DNA of 48,621 bases, taken from positions 1 through 48,621 of the forward strand of contig JACNKX010000147.1 of the NCBI GenBank assembly GCA_014381825.1, written 5' to 3'. Shown piece after piece: positions 34,051 to 43,701 of this stretch (positions within the stretch are counted from its first letter, which is position 1; each line of letters starts with the position of its first letter). A program made the position numbers and the translations under genes. The DNA comes from Planctomycetota bacterium (GTDB lineage: Bacteria; Planctomycetota; Planctomycetia; Pirellulales; Pirellulaceae). The notes beneath the pieces are model-generated. The model was not told where the DNA came from. It did no database searches and saw only the letters and a program-made list of their open reading frames with translations.

Positions 34051-35517
34051 CTAATCCTTCAAGCCAGCCGCGGCCGTGAGACCGTTCGAGACGGCGGTTG
34101 CTACGTCGTGCGCTCCATCCGTGTTATCCCAGGCCCACATGTTCTTCATCATGTCGGTCATGACGATGCCCGAGAGCGAAAGGAACATGATAATGAGCAT
34201 CAACCCGATCACGTTCCAGATTGAGTAAGGCGTTTCAGGAGGTTCGGCGGCGTAGGTTTGCGCGGCGGCTGCGGCTGGTGCGGCCATTGGAGTTGCGGGA
34301 GCGCCGCCATCAAATGCGTCGAGCTGTTCGTCAAGTCCGTCCGTCTCCGCAAGCAGAGCTTGGCCTGGAACCAAAGTCGCAGCGTCTTGATCGAACGCCG
34401 CCGAATCTTCCAAAGCGATGACCTGCGAGCCACTGTCCGACTCGTCCATAAACATCTCGTCCGAAGGCGAGAGCAAGAACTCTTCGTCCTTCTGGACTGC
34501 ACCGGAAGCTTCGTCGACATCACCGAGATCGACGATCTCTTCGTCTTCCGGAAGTTCAAGCGACGAGATCGAGCTACCGCCAAGATCGAGCGGTTCCTCC
34601 TCGAGCGAGAGACCGCTGTCGGTTGGCGAATCCAGCTGAATGCCGCTATCAACTTCGAGCGAAAGTCCGCTGTCTGTCGGTGATGTTAGATTAATTCCGC
34701 TGTCGCCAGCGCCTAACGACAGATCGCTGCCCGTGCCGCTGCCGCTGAGAACCATGTCATCGTCGTCGCTCAACGCGAGTTCACTGTCCAGCGACATGTC
34801 GAGATCGCCCGAACCAAGACCCGTGTCGGCGGAAAGCTCGAGATTGCCAGTGCCACCAGAACTCGGTGACTCTAAGCTAAGCTCCGAGTCGTCCGCGAGT
34901 ACGTCGCCGATACCCGAATCACTAGCGGACGAACCTAGATCCATGTCTTTGTCGGAACCGGGATCTGGCACAAGCGATACGCCGCTGCCTGTAACACCTG
35001 GAACAAGCGTAACGTCGCTGCCGACCGCCGAGTCGCCCTCCGTTGGTTCGGTGAGTGAGAGTTCGCTGCCAATTCCCGAACCACCTGCGATTCCTGAACC
35101 GCCAACTAACGATAGATCACTGCCATCACTTGCTAGATCGAGATCGCTGCCGGCTGCGTCCGAGACAAGTGCCAGGTCGCTGTCGGCACTCGTTGCTTCG
35201 GTTGCCTTGCCAATAATCGTGCTTGATGTTGCTTCGCCTGAATGTCCAAGTTCTTCTTCGCTGACGAGGATCGATTCATCGTCGGCTAACTCAAGGCTGC
35301 TGCTGGCGTGTTCATCGAACGAGAGCGGATCATCATCGAGCGCGTCGCCAGAGTCGCCAAGCTCTGCTTTGACTCGATCGACTTCGTCTTCTTTGAACTT
35401 CCAACTGGCTCCGTCTCGAAAGCCACGAATTTCGCCAGCGGATCGCATCTCGACCAACTTGTCGGGCGTGACGCCTAGTCGTTGTGCGGCTTCGTTGAGT
35501 TCCAGGAACTGAGACAT
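34051..35517 (-). CDS. Tail-anchored HTH protein with long acidic Ser/Asp repeat region
   Basis: The 488-residue product has three parts. Residues 1-55 are a MerR/excisionase-type helix-turn-helix (LELNEAAQRLGVTPDKLVEM, GASWKFKEDEVDRV). Residues about 60-400 are low-complexity and very acidic, with many SGSDLSL / DSGLSLE phrases, including near-repeats of DSGINLTSPTDSGLSLE, and almost no aromatic residues. A single strong membrane helix follows near 440-460 (IWNVIGLMLIIMFLSLSGIVM), then a short tail. With no N-terminal signal, the HTH should face the cytoplasm. This makes it a candidate membrane-tethered DNA-binding or scaffold protein. I recall homologous proteins annotated only as helix-turn-helix in planctomycetes; the function is unknown. 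It is co-oriented with a small anchored protein 7 bases upstream. Confidence 0.82.
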   Translation of the reverse strand: MSQFLELNEAAQRLGVTPDKLVEMRSAGEIRGFRDGASWKFKEDEVDRVKAELGDSGDALDDDPLSFDEHASSSLELADDESILVSEEELGHSGEATSSTIIGKATEATSADSDLALVSDAAGSDLDLASDGSDLSLVGGSGIAGGSGIGSELSLTEPTEGDSAVGSDVTLVPGVTGSGVSLVPDPGSDKDMDLGSSASDSGIGDVLADDSELSLESPSSGGTGNLELSADTGLGSGDLDMSLDSELALSDDDDMVLSGSGTGSDLSLGAGDSGINLTSPTDSGLSLEVDSGIQLDSPTDSGLSLEEEPLDLGGSSISSLELPEDEEIVDLGDVDEASGAVQKDEEFLLSPSDEMFMDESDSGSQVIALEDSAAFDQDAATLVPGQALLAETDGLDEQLDAFDGGAPATPMAAPAAAAAQTYAAEPPETPYSIWNVIGLMLIIMFLSLSGIVMTDMMKNMWAWDNTDGAHDVATAVSNGLTAAAGLKD

Positions 35518-35524
35518 AAGTGAC

Positions 35525-35860
35525 CTATCTTTGGTCTAGGATGGCGCGAATTTCTTTTGGCAGCGGGCTTTCCGTGTTGAACTCGTCCAGCAGCAAATCC
35601 GCATGAATGTTGCGAACGCTCTTCAGCGAGATCACTCCCGTCGCGTGTTCGATATGATAAACGCTCATTACTCGCGACTTAGGATCGATGACGACAACTT
35701 GTTGCCGTCCCTCTTCCACTTCGCTGTTAAGGGCAATTAATTCGCCTTGTGGTCGCGCCGCGGGTGGTTGAGCGTGCAAATAGTTTCGCCACGCATCTCC
35801 GCCAACAACAATTCCGATCAGGCAAGCTACACACAAAACTCCAAAAACCATACTTCGCAT
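35525..35860 (-). CDS. Small membrane-anchored protein of unknown function (111 aa)
   Basis: It starts at the ATG at 35860 behind a strong AAGGAGG (8 bases). Residues 4-20 (MVFGVLCVACLIGIVVG) form a signal anchor. The remaining roughly 90 residues include QQVVVIDPKSRVMSVYHIEH and KSVRNIHADLLLDEFN and would lie outside the cytoplasm. I do not recognise the family. Its stop is 7 bases before the HTH/acidic-repeat protein, so the two are almost certainly translated from one mRNA and may act together. Confidence 0.75.
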   Translation of the reverse strand: MRSMVFGVLCVACLIGIVVGGDAWRNYLHAQPPAARPQGELIALNSEVEEGRQQVVVIDPKSRVMSVYHIEHATGVISLKSVRNIHADLLLDEFNTESPLPKEIRAILDQR

Positions 35861-36229
35861 AACCTTGCCTCCTTACAAGACATGCAGAACCTGGGTGTTT
35901 TACGCCGCTGACATCCAGCACCGCCACAGCCTGACTTATTTTGTCGAGCGTTGTGTCAGCGCCGACCGCACCGAATGTAAACTCTATTCTAAAAGCTACG
36001 TTCCTTGGTTCAAGACTTTTCATCGCAACGACTAACGACGATTATTCCGTTGGGCCGCTACAATCGTAATCGATTCGGAGCCAGATGTCGCGAAAATCGC
36101 CTAAGTGCTTACTCTATAGATGTTTCGCGGCAATCTTAAACTGACGACGACAGGCGATTGCCGATCGGTTGACTGGTGCGACTTTAGTAGTAACCGCTAC
36201 GTCAGGGGGGCACAGCTACTCAGCGATGG
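35861..36229. other. 369-base gap upstream of the small-protein/HTH operon
   Basis: No gene is supported. It must contain the promoter of the leftward operon. On the minus strand TATAGA (about 36119) is a possible -10, but I see no matching -35. I found no hairpin terminator or RNA gene. Confidence 0.45.
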
Positions 36230-37168
36230 TTACGCCAACGCCACTTCCGCCTCGTTAGATTCGCAATTCGAATCCGTCTCTGGTTCGGATTCCGGCGGTT
36301 GAACCTGGCGACATCCGTCCGAGTCGGTCATGAACACTAAGTTGCGGCCCGCTTCTTTCGCTTGATAGAGCGCTTGATCGGCGACGTTAAGTAGGTCATC
36401 GGTGACGCCGAAGTGTTCCGTGGATGCCGCGCCGATGCTGACGGTTAGATTTAACTGGGACTCAATTCTGCTCCGCACTCGTTCGCAGAAAATAGCAGCC
36501 CCTTGGATGGGTGTTTCGGGCATTAGTATCACGACCTCCTCACCGCCGTACCGCGCGACAACATCTGTTTCTCGCGCTAAATCTCGCAGCAGAGTCCCGA
36601 CCGTTGCTAAGCAGTGGTCTCCGTGCAGATGACCGTGTGTGTCGTTAATCTTCTTGAAGTGATCGATGTCGAGCATCGCCAGCGAATAGTGTTTGCGATA
36701 GCGATTGAACAACGCACGAAAGCTATCAAGTGACTGATCGAACATCCTGCGATTGCCAAGGCCCGTCAGCGGATCAACCCGAGACTCCTGGAGATTCACC
36801 AATACGTTTGATTGTTGCTTGATCTGGTCGTACGCTCGTGCCACGTCATCAGCAAGTGCGAGAGTTGGTTTCAGGATGCGTTCCGCTTCGACTGAAAAAT
36901 CCTCCCAGTCCGCGTTTCGCCGTCCCTGCGACGCGGCGTTGAGCCGGTCCTTGAATTGAACGACTTGTTGTTGATGTTGTTGGACGGCATGCCGCAGGTG
37001 CGCCGCAATGCCTTCGAATTCCTGAATGATCGCGTTGGCTCGCTGTATATCCCGTTCCACTGACGAGACGTCAACCGCTCCAGTACGCCGCAGTTTTCCG
37101 ACCAAGAAGCCGAACGCAGCAGTCAAAAAAAGTCCAAACACGTCGAGACCACTAAGATCGAAGAGCAT
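36230..37168 (-). CDS. Membrane-anchored GGDEF diguanylate cyclase
   Basis: It makes the second messenger c-di-GMP from two GTP. The 312-residue protein starts at the ATG at 37168 (MLFDLSGLDVFGLFLTAAFG), giving an N-terminal hydrophobic anchor of about 20 residues. A coiled-coil-like stretch follows (VERDIQRANAIIQEFEGIAA to about residue 125), then the GGDEF domain from about 130 (DPLTGLGNRRMFDQSL, LAMLDIDHFKKINDTHGHLHGD). The active-site motif is RYGGEEVV near 205. The RETD sequence five residues before GGEE is a proper inhibitory I-site, so product feedback is expected. The C-terminal tail is acidic. Longer starts (37192, 37261) are possible but less natural. No EAL partner is in the window. 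Confidence 0.9.
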   Translation of the reverse strand: MLFDLSGLDVFGLFLTAAFGFLVGKLRRTGAVDVSSVERDIQRANAIIQEFEGIAAHLRHAVQQHQQQVVQFKDRLNAASQGRRNADWEDFSVEAERILKPTLALADDVARAYDQIKQQSNVLVNLQESRVDPLTGLGNRRMFDQSLDSFRALFNRYRKHYSLAMLDIDHFKKINDTHGHLHGDHCLATVGTLLRDLARETDVVARYGGEEVVILMPETPIQGAAIFCERVRSRIESQLNLTVSIGAASTEHFGVTDDLLNVADQALYQAKEAGRNLVFMTDSDGCRQVQPPESEPETDSNCESNEAEVALA

Positions 37169-37393
37169 AGGATTCCCATAACCAGTTCGCATTTCGTAAC
37201 CAATGCGAGTGCTACCCGATCCGAGCCGTTTGTATGGCTTAGATCCCCCGCGACATGGCAACGAGTGATGTTACCAACGGAAGCGTAGGTTACGTGCATG
37301 CGGACGACGAACGCTTTACGCTTGAGCGCCGCCTAGGAATGGCGGGCGAACGATCACTTGTAACGGATGTATCAGTTACAACTCTGTTTAGCA

Positions 37394-38626
37394 TCAAATA
37401 CCAGCGAGTACTGTCGCGCGATGCACACGCCGGATGGCGATGATGTAGGCGGCGGTCCGCAGGCTGGCTTGCCAGTCGTTAGCCTCTTGCCAGACCTGTT
37501 CAAACGCTTGCGTCAGCACGTGGTCGAGTTCTTGGCGGACGCGATTCAGATCCCATTTGTAGTATTGAAGGTTTTGAACCCATTCGAAGTAACTGACCGT
37601 TACACCACCGGCGTTTGCCAAAATGTCTGGCAAGATCATGACACCACGTTCATGCAGCACGCTGTCAGCGTGCGGATTGATCGGTCCATTCGCTGCTTCC
37701 AGAATGATATCCGCTTTGATTTGATCGACATTTTCCGAGGTGATCACGCCACCCAACGCCGCAGGAATTAGCACTTCGACGTCGAGCCCAAGTAGCTCTT
37801 CGTTCGAGATCCGGTCCGCTTCCGGATAGCCATTCAGGCTTCGACCGTGTTCGTTGGAAAATCGTAATGCTTTCGCAATGTCGATTCCGTCGGGTCGATA
37901 GTAAGCACCGGTGACATCGCTGATCGCGACGACTTTGAATTCCGCTTCATGAAGGAACTTGGCCGCGTGCGTTCCGACATTTCCGAACCCCTGAATGGCA
38001 ACACGCGTCTCGGCCGGCTTTCGGCCAAGTCGTCCGAGCAACTTAAATGCCAGAATCCCTACGCCCCGCCCGGTCGCTTCCTCGCGTCCTTCGGCTCCAT
38101 AATGTTCGACAGGCTTGCCGGTCACACATGCCGGATTGAAGCCGTGATATTTCTCCCACTGGTTACGAATCCACGACATGATCTCGTGATCAGTCCCCAT
38201 ATCTGGTGCGGGGATGTCGGTGTGCGGTCCAATGATGTCGTGAATCTGATCAACGAACTTGCGAGTTAATCGTTCGAGTTCTTTGCGGCTGAGCTTGTTT
38301 GGGTCGACGCAAACGCCGCCCTTCGCGCCCCCATAGGGGATATTGACCACGGCGTTCTTCCAAGTCATCAATGCCGCCAGCGAACGGACTTCATCAAGAT
38401 CCACATCCGGATGATACCGCAAGCCACCTTTCATGGGCCCACGTGAATCGTCATGTTGAACGCGATATCCGACCAGCGTTTCAATCTCGCCGTTGTCCAT
38501 CTCAACCGCAACTTGAACTTGCACTTCGCGCTCTGCCGCTAGCAGCAACTTGCGCATGCTGTCGTCCAAGTCAACTTTGTCAGCGGCATTCTCGAAGAAC
38601 AACCGCGTCGCTTCCGATGCTTTCAT
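37394..38626 (-). CDS. gdhA: Glutamate dehydrogenase (Glu/Leu/Phe/Val family)
   Basis: A 410-residue hexameric-type enzyme interconverting glutamate with 2-oxoglutarate and ammonia. GPMKGGLRYHPDVDLDEV near 82 and PYGGAKGGVCVDPNKLS near 113 form the substrate pocket, with the catalytic Lys in GGAKGG. PAPDMGTDHEIMSW near 158 and VAIQGFGNVGTHAAKFLHE near 220 give the Rossmann fold. AANGPINPHAD lies further on. The length and motifs fit NAD-type small GDH, but cofactor choice cannot be read with confidence. Branched-chain amino-acid dehydrogenase activity is a less likely alternative. The gene is complete, alone, and divergent from the yhaO/yhaN pair. Confidence 0.92.
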   Translation of the reverse strand: MKASEATRLFFENAADKVDLDDSMRKLLLAAEREVQVQVAVEMDNGEIETLVGYRVQHDDSRGPMKGGLRYHPDVDLDEVRSLAALMTWKNAVVNIPYGGAKGGVCVDPNKLSRKELERLTRKFVDQIHDIIGPHTDIPAPDMGTDHEIMSWIRNQWEKYHGFNPACVTGKPVEHYGAEGREEATGRGVGILAFKLLGRLGRKPAETRVAIQGFGNVGTHAAKFLHEAEFKVVAISDVTGAYYRPDGIDIAKALRFSNEHGRSLNGYPEADRISNEELLGLDVEVLIPAALGGVITSENVDQIKADIILEAANGPINPHADSVLHERGVMILPDILANAGGVTVSYFEWVQNLQYYKWDLNRVRQELDHVLTQAFEQVWQEANDWQASLRTAAYIIAIRRVHRATVLAGI

Positions 38627-38847
38627 GTTTTATCTCGAATTGAATGGAAACGCTGAAGCAAAGTCAGGCTAACGTAACGCGAACCTGATTGTACGAGAAG
38701 ATGAAAACCGCGAGCTGCACCTGCAGATTCACCGCCGCTGATGCACGCGCATAGACCTTGCCGGTTCTATTTTTCAAACGACTACGGTAATATACGTGGG
38801 TTCACTACTGGAGCACGTTCTTCTATCAAAATTAGAGTGACACCCGC

Positions 38848-40110
38848 ATGTTCAAGTTTATCCATGCCGCCGATCTACACATCGACAGTCCCCTTCGAGG
38901 CCTGGAAGCGTACGAAGGAGCACCTGTCGAACGGTTTCGGGCCGCGACGCGAGTGGCCTTCGAAAACCTTGTGAATCTAGCGATTGAGTACGAGGTTTCG
39001 TTCGTCATCATCGCTGGCGACTTATTCGATGGCAAATGGCAAGACATGAAGACCGGCTTGTGGACCGCGAACCAATTCCGAAGACTCGACCGCGCAAACA
39101 TTCCGGTTTACATACTGCGAGGCAATCACGACGCGGCCAGCAAGGTTCGCCAAGCCCTAGCCTGGCCCGATAATGTGCATGAGTTCTCTGTTCGAAAACC
39201 ACAAACGTTCAAGCTCGAAGAGTACGATGTTGCGTTGCACGGTCAAGGATTCGCACACCACGAGTGTAACGACGACATCGCTTCGAAATATCCCGAAGCC
39301 GTTGAAGGTGCATTCAACATCGGTGTCCTGCACACTAGTTTGACTGGCAATGCCGAACACGACACGTATGCCCCGACCAGTGAGTCCATGCTGCGATCAA
39401 AGGGCTACGACTATTGGGCCCTCGGCCACATCCACCAACGATCAGAACCGCCGATCATGACGGAACCGTTCGTTGCGTACTCGGGAAACACGCAGGGTCG
39501 GCACATTCGCGAAGCAGGGCCGCGTGGGTGCCTGTTGAATACCGTTGTCGATGGCGAACTGACCGCGACAGAGTTCGTCGAGACGGATACGCTTCGTTGG
39601 CATCAAGCAACAGTCGAACTCGACGAGCAAGACGACATCGCGAATCTAATTACGAAGGCTCAACGACACATTGCGTCTTGCCACGAGTCGAGCGCAGGCC
39701 GTTTCTCGGCGATACGCATTGTTGTTGAAGGAGCCTGCGCCGCACATCACGAACTGGTGCAAACGATTCGACGCGAGGAAACACTAACGGAACTTCGCAA
39801 TTTGGCGAATGACTTCGATGATGAAGTGTGGATCGAGAAGATCAAGCTCGAAACACGACCGCCCATCGACATCGAACAGCTTCGCCTGGGTTCGGACTTG
39901 GTTGCCGAGTTGCTTCGCTTGCTGGACGAAGCTCAAGACGACGAGGTAAGGCTAAAAACATTGGCGACCGACCTAGCGCCATTGGCGACCAAAGCCGGAA
40001 CGGAACTGAGTGCTTGCGAGATCGACGTGCAAGATCTGGCTCAGCTTCGACGATGGCTCGGGCAAGCCGAAGGAATACTCGTCTCGCAATTGCTGGAGGC
40101 TGAAGCATGA
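38848..40110 (+). CDS. yhaO: YhaO / SbcD-like DNA exonuclease subunit
   Basis: A calcineurin-like metallophosphoesterase of 420 residues. The metal-site motifs occur in order: AADLHID (Asp9, His11), AGDLFDG at 56-62, GNHDA at 92-96 and GHIHQ near 190. This is the Mre11/SbcD arrangement, and the partner gene encodes the Rad50/SbcC-like ATPase. The resemblance is closest to the YhaO branch of Bacillus-type genomes, whose role in DNA repair or degradation is not well defined. The C-terminal third (from about 270) would contact the ATPase. The stop codon overlaps the next start (ATGA), a strong sign of coupled translation. Confidence 0.88.
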   Translation: MFKFIHAADLHIDSPLRGLEAYEGAPVERFRAATRVAFENLVNLAIEYEVSFVIIAGDLFDGKWQDMKTGLWTANQFRRLDRANIPVYILRGNHDAASKVRQALAWPDNVHEFSVRKPQTFKLEEYDVALHGQGFAHHECNDDIASKYPEAVEGAFNIGVLHTSLTGNAEHDTYAPTSESMLRSKGYDYWALGHIHQRSEPPIMTEPFVAYSGNTQGRHIREAGPRGCLLNTVVDGELTATEFVETDTLRWHQATVELDEQDDIANLITKAQRHIASCHESSAGRFSAIRIVVEGACAAHHELVQTIRREETLTELRNLANDFDDEVWIEKIKLETRPPIDIEQLRLGSDLVAELLRLLDEAQDDEVRLKTLATDLAPLATKAGTELSACEIDVQDLAQLRRWLGQAEGILVSQLLEAEA

Positions 40111-43100
40111 GGCTGCGTGAATTGGAAGTCGAACACTTCGGAGTCTTCAGTGACCAATCGCTTGAGTTCGATGCTGGATTTTCGTTGGTCTTCGGCCCAA
40201 ATGAAGCTGGCAAGTCGACGCTGCTGCAGCTGATCCGAGAAATGCTATTTGGCTTTAAGGCTCAGCAAAATCCCTACGTCTTCGAACAGCATTCCGGCGA
40301 GATGGCGGGAATCGCTTCTTTCGACATGCACGATGGCTCCCAACTGCGTTTCCGACGCCGCAAGGGCAAGAAAAACGAAGTTGTCGGTTCGCAAGAACCA
40401 TCTGGTCGCGAGATCGATGCGTCCGCACTCGGTCAATTGACTGGCGGTGCTAACAAAGAGCTGTACGAACAAGTGTTTGGCTTCTCGCTCAGAGAGTTGG
40501 CCGAGGCGGATGATAGTCTGAAGCGAGCGAACTTGACCGAAGCATTGTACGGTGGCGGGCTCGGTGGCCTTGCCAACTTCCAGAAGGCTCAGACGGCGTT
40601 ACAAGCAGAAGCCGACGCCCTGTTCACAGCTCGAGGCAGTAAGCAACAGATTCATCAACTGCTTAGCGGCATCAAGCGACATGCGAAAGATTTGAAAGAA
40701 GCCACCGTTAAACCTCGCGACTTCGAGCAACTGGTGCGCGAGTCAAGTGGAGCGGCCGACGCAGTTTCAGCTCTGCGAACGCGTCGCGAAGAACTACGAA
40801 CTCGTAAGACGCATCTCGAACGGCTCGCGGCGGCAATTACGCCTTGGTTGCGTCAACAGCAGGCCGAAGCGGAACTAGGAACACTGAACGTTCCCGATTC
40901 GTTTCCCTTGGACGGTGGCGAACGCCTCCAGCGGCTGAAGGTTCAGCGAACAATTATCGCGAACGAATTGGCCACGATTGAGCAGGAACTCATAGAAGAA
41001 ACGGACCAGATCGCTGCCTTAACGCCAGCGCCCGAATTGGTCGCCCGTGAGGCAACGATTCGCCAGTTGGAACAACAAATCACACAGATTACGGGATACC
41101 GCAGCGATCTCCCACTTCGACAGCAGGATTCACTGTCTATAAAGTCTCGTGTGCTGGCTAAGCTGCGAGATTTTTCGCCTGATTGGAATTGCGAACACTT
41201 GGAACGATTCCAAACGACATTGGCACAGCGCGACGAGATTGATCGGCTTGAGTCGAAACTCGACGAACTTACACAACGAAAGATGTCTCTGGTTGCCGGG
41301 CGACGAACCATTCAAGCGGATATCAGTTCACTTGCAAAGCAGCTTGCACAAACGAACGCCGCTGAAGAGTCCGTCGAATTGGCGGCACTGCTCGAGCGAG
41401 CGACCGCTTATCAGCGCGACGTTGACCGCTTGTCGGACTTGCAGGACCAGATCCGAGATAACAAAGCCAAAGTACAGGCTTTGCTGGCAAAGTTAAACTC
41501 GCCATTTGAAGCTTCAATGGACGGGGGATCAGCTCTATCGTTGCCATTGGCAGCGACGGTCGTGGAGTTTCGCGCGAGGCTGAAAAAATTCGAGGAAGCC
41601 GTCGACGAAGCCAGGCGACGACTTGAATCGGCACGTCAGGAGGAATCGGACAAGCAAGAGCAGCTCGCACAGTTCGATGCAAGAGTCGCCGTACCAGATC
41701 GTGAGCAACTGGTCGCCACGCGCGTTCATCGAGATGCTGGTTGGCAGATCGTTCGAATGCAATTGCTCGATCCGAAGGCATTCGATGCCAAGGCAGTCAC
41801 CAAGTGGATTGATAATCCAACAAACGTTGAGGCAACGACTGGCTTTCTTGCCGATGCGTACGAAGAAGCCGTCGCCGATTGTGACAAGTTGGCCGATGAA
41901 CGGCAGGGCAGGGCGGAACAAGCCGCGACGCGAGATCAATTAACATTCGACATCAAACGCCTTGTCGAACGGGGCACGACACTGGAGCAACACTTAGCAG
42001 AGCGGTTGGAACAACGCTCACAACTCGCTTCTGAGTGGAAAGGGTTGTGGAGCCATTGCCCATTTGAGCCCGTGTCTCCCGACGCCATGCTTGATTGGCT
42101 GTCAGTGTTCGACGAATTCTCGGAGGCACGCTCGCAGCTTCAACGCTTGACGTCGCGAGTCGACGCTCTGCAGGCTTCAGTGGCCGAGTTCGAAGGGCGT
42201 CTTGCTGCGAGCTTTCCTGGCTCCAACGAAACACCGACTCAGCAACTAGCCAAAGCAAAGCTGCAATCTGAAGCGGCTCGCGAGGCCCGTGTGCGCCGGC
42301 AAGCGTACGAAGAACAGTTGCCGGAAAAAGAGGAGTCACTGCAGACGATCGACGAACAACTTGCCGACATCGAGCAACAAACGGACGATTGGCAGATTCG
42401 TTGGGAGGCGTTTCTCGATCAGCTCTCGTTCCCACGCGAGTGGAATGTTCATCTCGCATCGAAGATTCTCAGCGGTTTAGCGGAAGCTCGCAACGATTGG
42501 GACAAAGCAACCGATCTTGACACACGTGTCGCTGACATGGAGTCAGGCATCGAGTCGTTTCGGCAATCCGTTCACGCGTTGTGCGACGAGCTGGTGCCGG
42601 ATTTGATTGACTTCGTTCCGGAACATGCCATGGATGAGCTGCAATCACGCTTAGCGAAAGCCAAAGCTGCGGATCGCGACCAACATCAACTCGCTATCAG
42701 TCGCGACAAACTGCGCAAGCGCCAACAATCGAAAGAGTCGCAACTCGGCGGCATCGATGTCGAGTTGGATCAGCTGTTCAAGCTGGCCGGCGTGGATGGC
42801 GAGACGAATTTTTACGACATCGCAAGTGCAGCCACTCGACGCGCCGAGTTAATCGAACTTTGCCGTGAAGCCACAACAGAAATCAACGCAATTCGCGGCA
42901 CGACGGATGAAGTCGGCTTCACTCAGGAATTGTCAGAACTCGACTCAGATTCTGTCCGTATTGAGATCGAACGAATCACGGAGGAACTGACACAAATCGA
43001 ACGCGACTACGACACGGCACATGGTCGAGCGACTTTGCTTGAGCAAGATCGCAAGAACCTCGACGGAGTGAGCCGAGCTGCTGAAATCGCCGTCGATTTA

Positions 43101-43679
43101 GAAAGCACTCGCAGCCAACTCGCTAGTGCTGTCGACCGCTGGGCTCCACTCGTCTTGGCTCAGTCGTTAATGAAACAGGCACTCAAGAAGTTTGAACGCG
43201 ACCACCAACCTGCAATGCTCGGTGAAGTGGAACGGCTGCTCGATCGCATGACGCTCGGCCGATACACGAAGATCGAGCGTAAACTGGATGAGTACGGGAC
43301 TTTGTTGGTCGTCGACGAGCAAGGCAAACGCAAGCAACCGCATCAGCTGAGCACTGGCACACGAGAGCAACTCTATCTTGCCATTCGATTGGCGTACATC
43401 AATCACTATTGCAACGAATCGGAACCGCTACCGATCGTAATGGACGACGTCCTCGTCAACTTCGACATCGAACGCGCCAAACAAACTTTGCAAGTCCTGG
43501 CGGAGTTTTCCGAGCAGGTGCAGATCATCTTTCTGACCTGTCATCAGCACATGATCGAGTTGGTGAGCGACGTCATGCCGAAATCAAAGCCCGTTATTCT
43601 ACCGGGCGGTAAGTTGGCTGATGGATTAGTTGTTGCTTCGCGAGGGAAGAAGCCTCGGTCTACGCCGGCTATATCATGA
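40107..43679 (+). CDS. yhaN: YhaN / SbcC-like AAA ATPase
   Basis: A 1190-residue SMC-like ATPase that would bind DNA with YhaO. Walker A is GPNEAGKSTLL at 30-40. RANLTEALYGGGLGGL near 146 belongs to the head. Two long coiled coils run from about 180 to 1010. The signature motif LSTGTREQLYLAIRLAY is near 1083, and Walker B is PIVMDDVLVNFD near 1110, followed by the H-loop-like LTCHQHMIEL. No CXXC zinc hook is present in the middle, unlike true Rad50, which fits the YhaN branch. It overlaps yhaO by 4 bases and ends 22 bases before a convergent GNAT gene. Confidence 0.9.
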   Translation: MRLRELEVEHFGVFSDQSLEFDAGFSLVFGPNEAGKSTLLQLIREMLFGFKAQQNPYVFEQHSGEMAGIASFDMHDGSQLRFRRRKGKKNEVVGSQEPSGREIDASALGQLTGGANKELYEQVFGFSLRELAEADDSLKRANLTEALYGGGLGGLANFQKAQTALQAEADALFTARGSKQQIHQLLSGIKRHAKDLKEATVKPRDFEQLVRESSGAADAVSALRTRREELRTRKTHLERLAAAITPWLRQQQAEAELGTLNVPDSFPLDGGERLQRLKVQRTIIANELATIEQELIEETDQIAALTPAPELVAREATIRQLEQQITQITGYRSDLPLRQQDSLSIKSRVLAKLRDFSPDWNCEHLERFQTTLAQRDEIDRLESKLDELTQRKMSLVAGRRTIQADISSLAKQLAQTNAAEESVELAALLERATAYQRDVDRLSDLQDQIRDNKAKVQALLAKLNSPFEASMDGGSALSLPLAATVVEFRARLKKFEEAVDEARRRLESARQEESDKQEQLAQFDARVAVPDREQLVATRVHRDAGWQIVRMQLLDPKAFDAKAVTKWIDNPTNVEATTGFLADAYEEAVADCDKLADERQGRAEQAATRDQLTFDIKRLVERGTTLEQHLAERLEQRSQLASEWKGLWSHCPFEPVSPDAMLDWLSVFDEFSEARSQLQRLTSRVDALQASVAEFEGRLAASFPGSNETPTQQLAKAKLQSEAAREARVRRQAYEEQLPEKEESLQTIDEQLADIEQQTDDWQIRWEAFLDQLSFPREWNVHLASKILSGLAEARNDWDKATDLDTRVADMESGIESFRQSVHALCDELVPDLIDFVPEHAMDELQSRLAKAKAADRDQHQLAISRDKLRKRQQSKESQLGGIDVELDQLFKLAGVDGETNFYDIASAATRRAELIELCREATTEINAIRGTTDEVGFTQELSELDSDSVRIEIERITEELTQIERDYDTAHGRATLLEQDRKNLDGVSRAAEIAVDLESTRSQLASAVDRWAPLVLAQSLMKQALKKFERDHQPAMLGEVERLLDRMTLGRYTKIERKLDEYGTLLVVDEQGKRKQPHQLSTGTREQLYLAIRLAYINHYCNESEPLPIVMDDVLVNFDIERAKQTLQVLAEFSEQVQIIFLTCHQHMIELVSDVMPKSKPVILPGGKLADGLVVASRGKKPRSTPAIS

Positions 43680-43701
43680 AGACGCACAGTGTGTAACGGC
43701 G

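Noticed and set aside
34640-35512. Plus-strand Ser/Pro-rich open frame of 290 codons
   Set aside because: Antisense of the acidic Ser/Asp repeat region of the HTH protein; it arises from the repeated codons.
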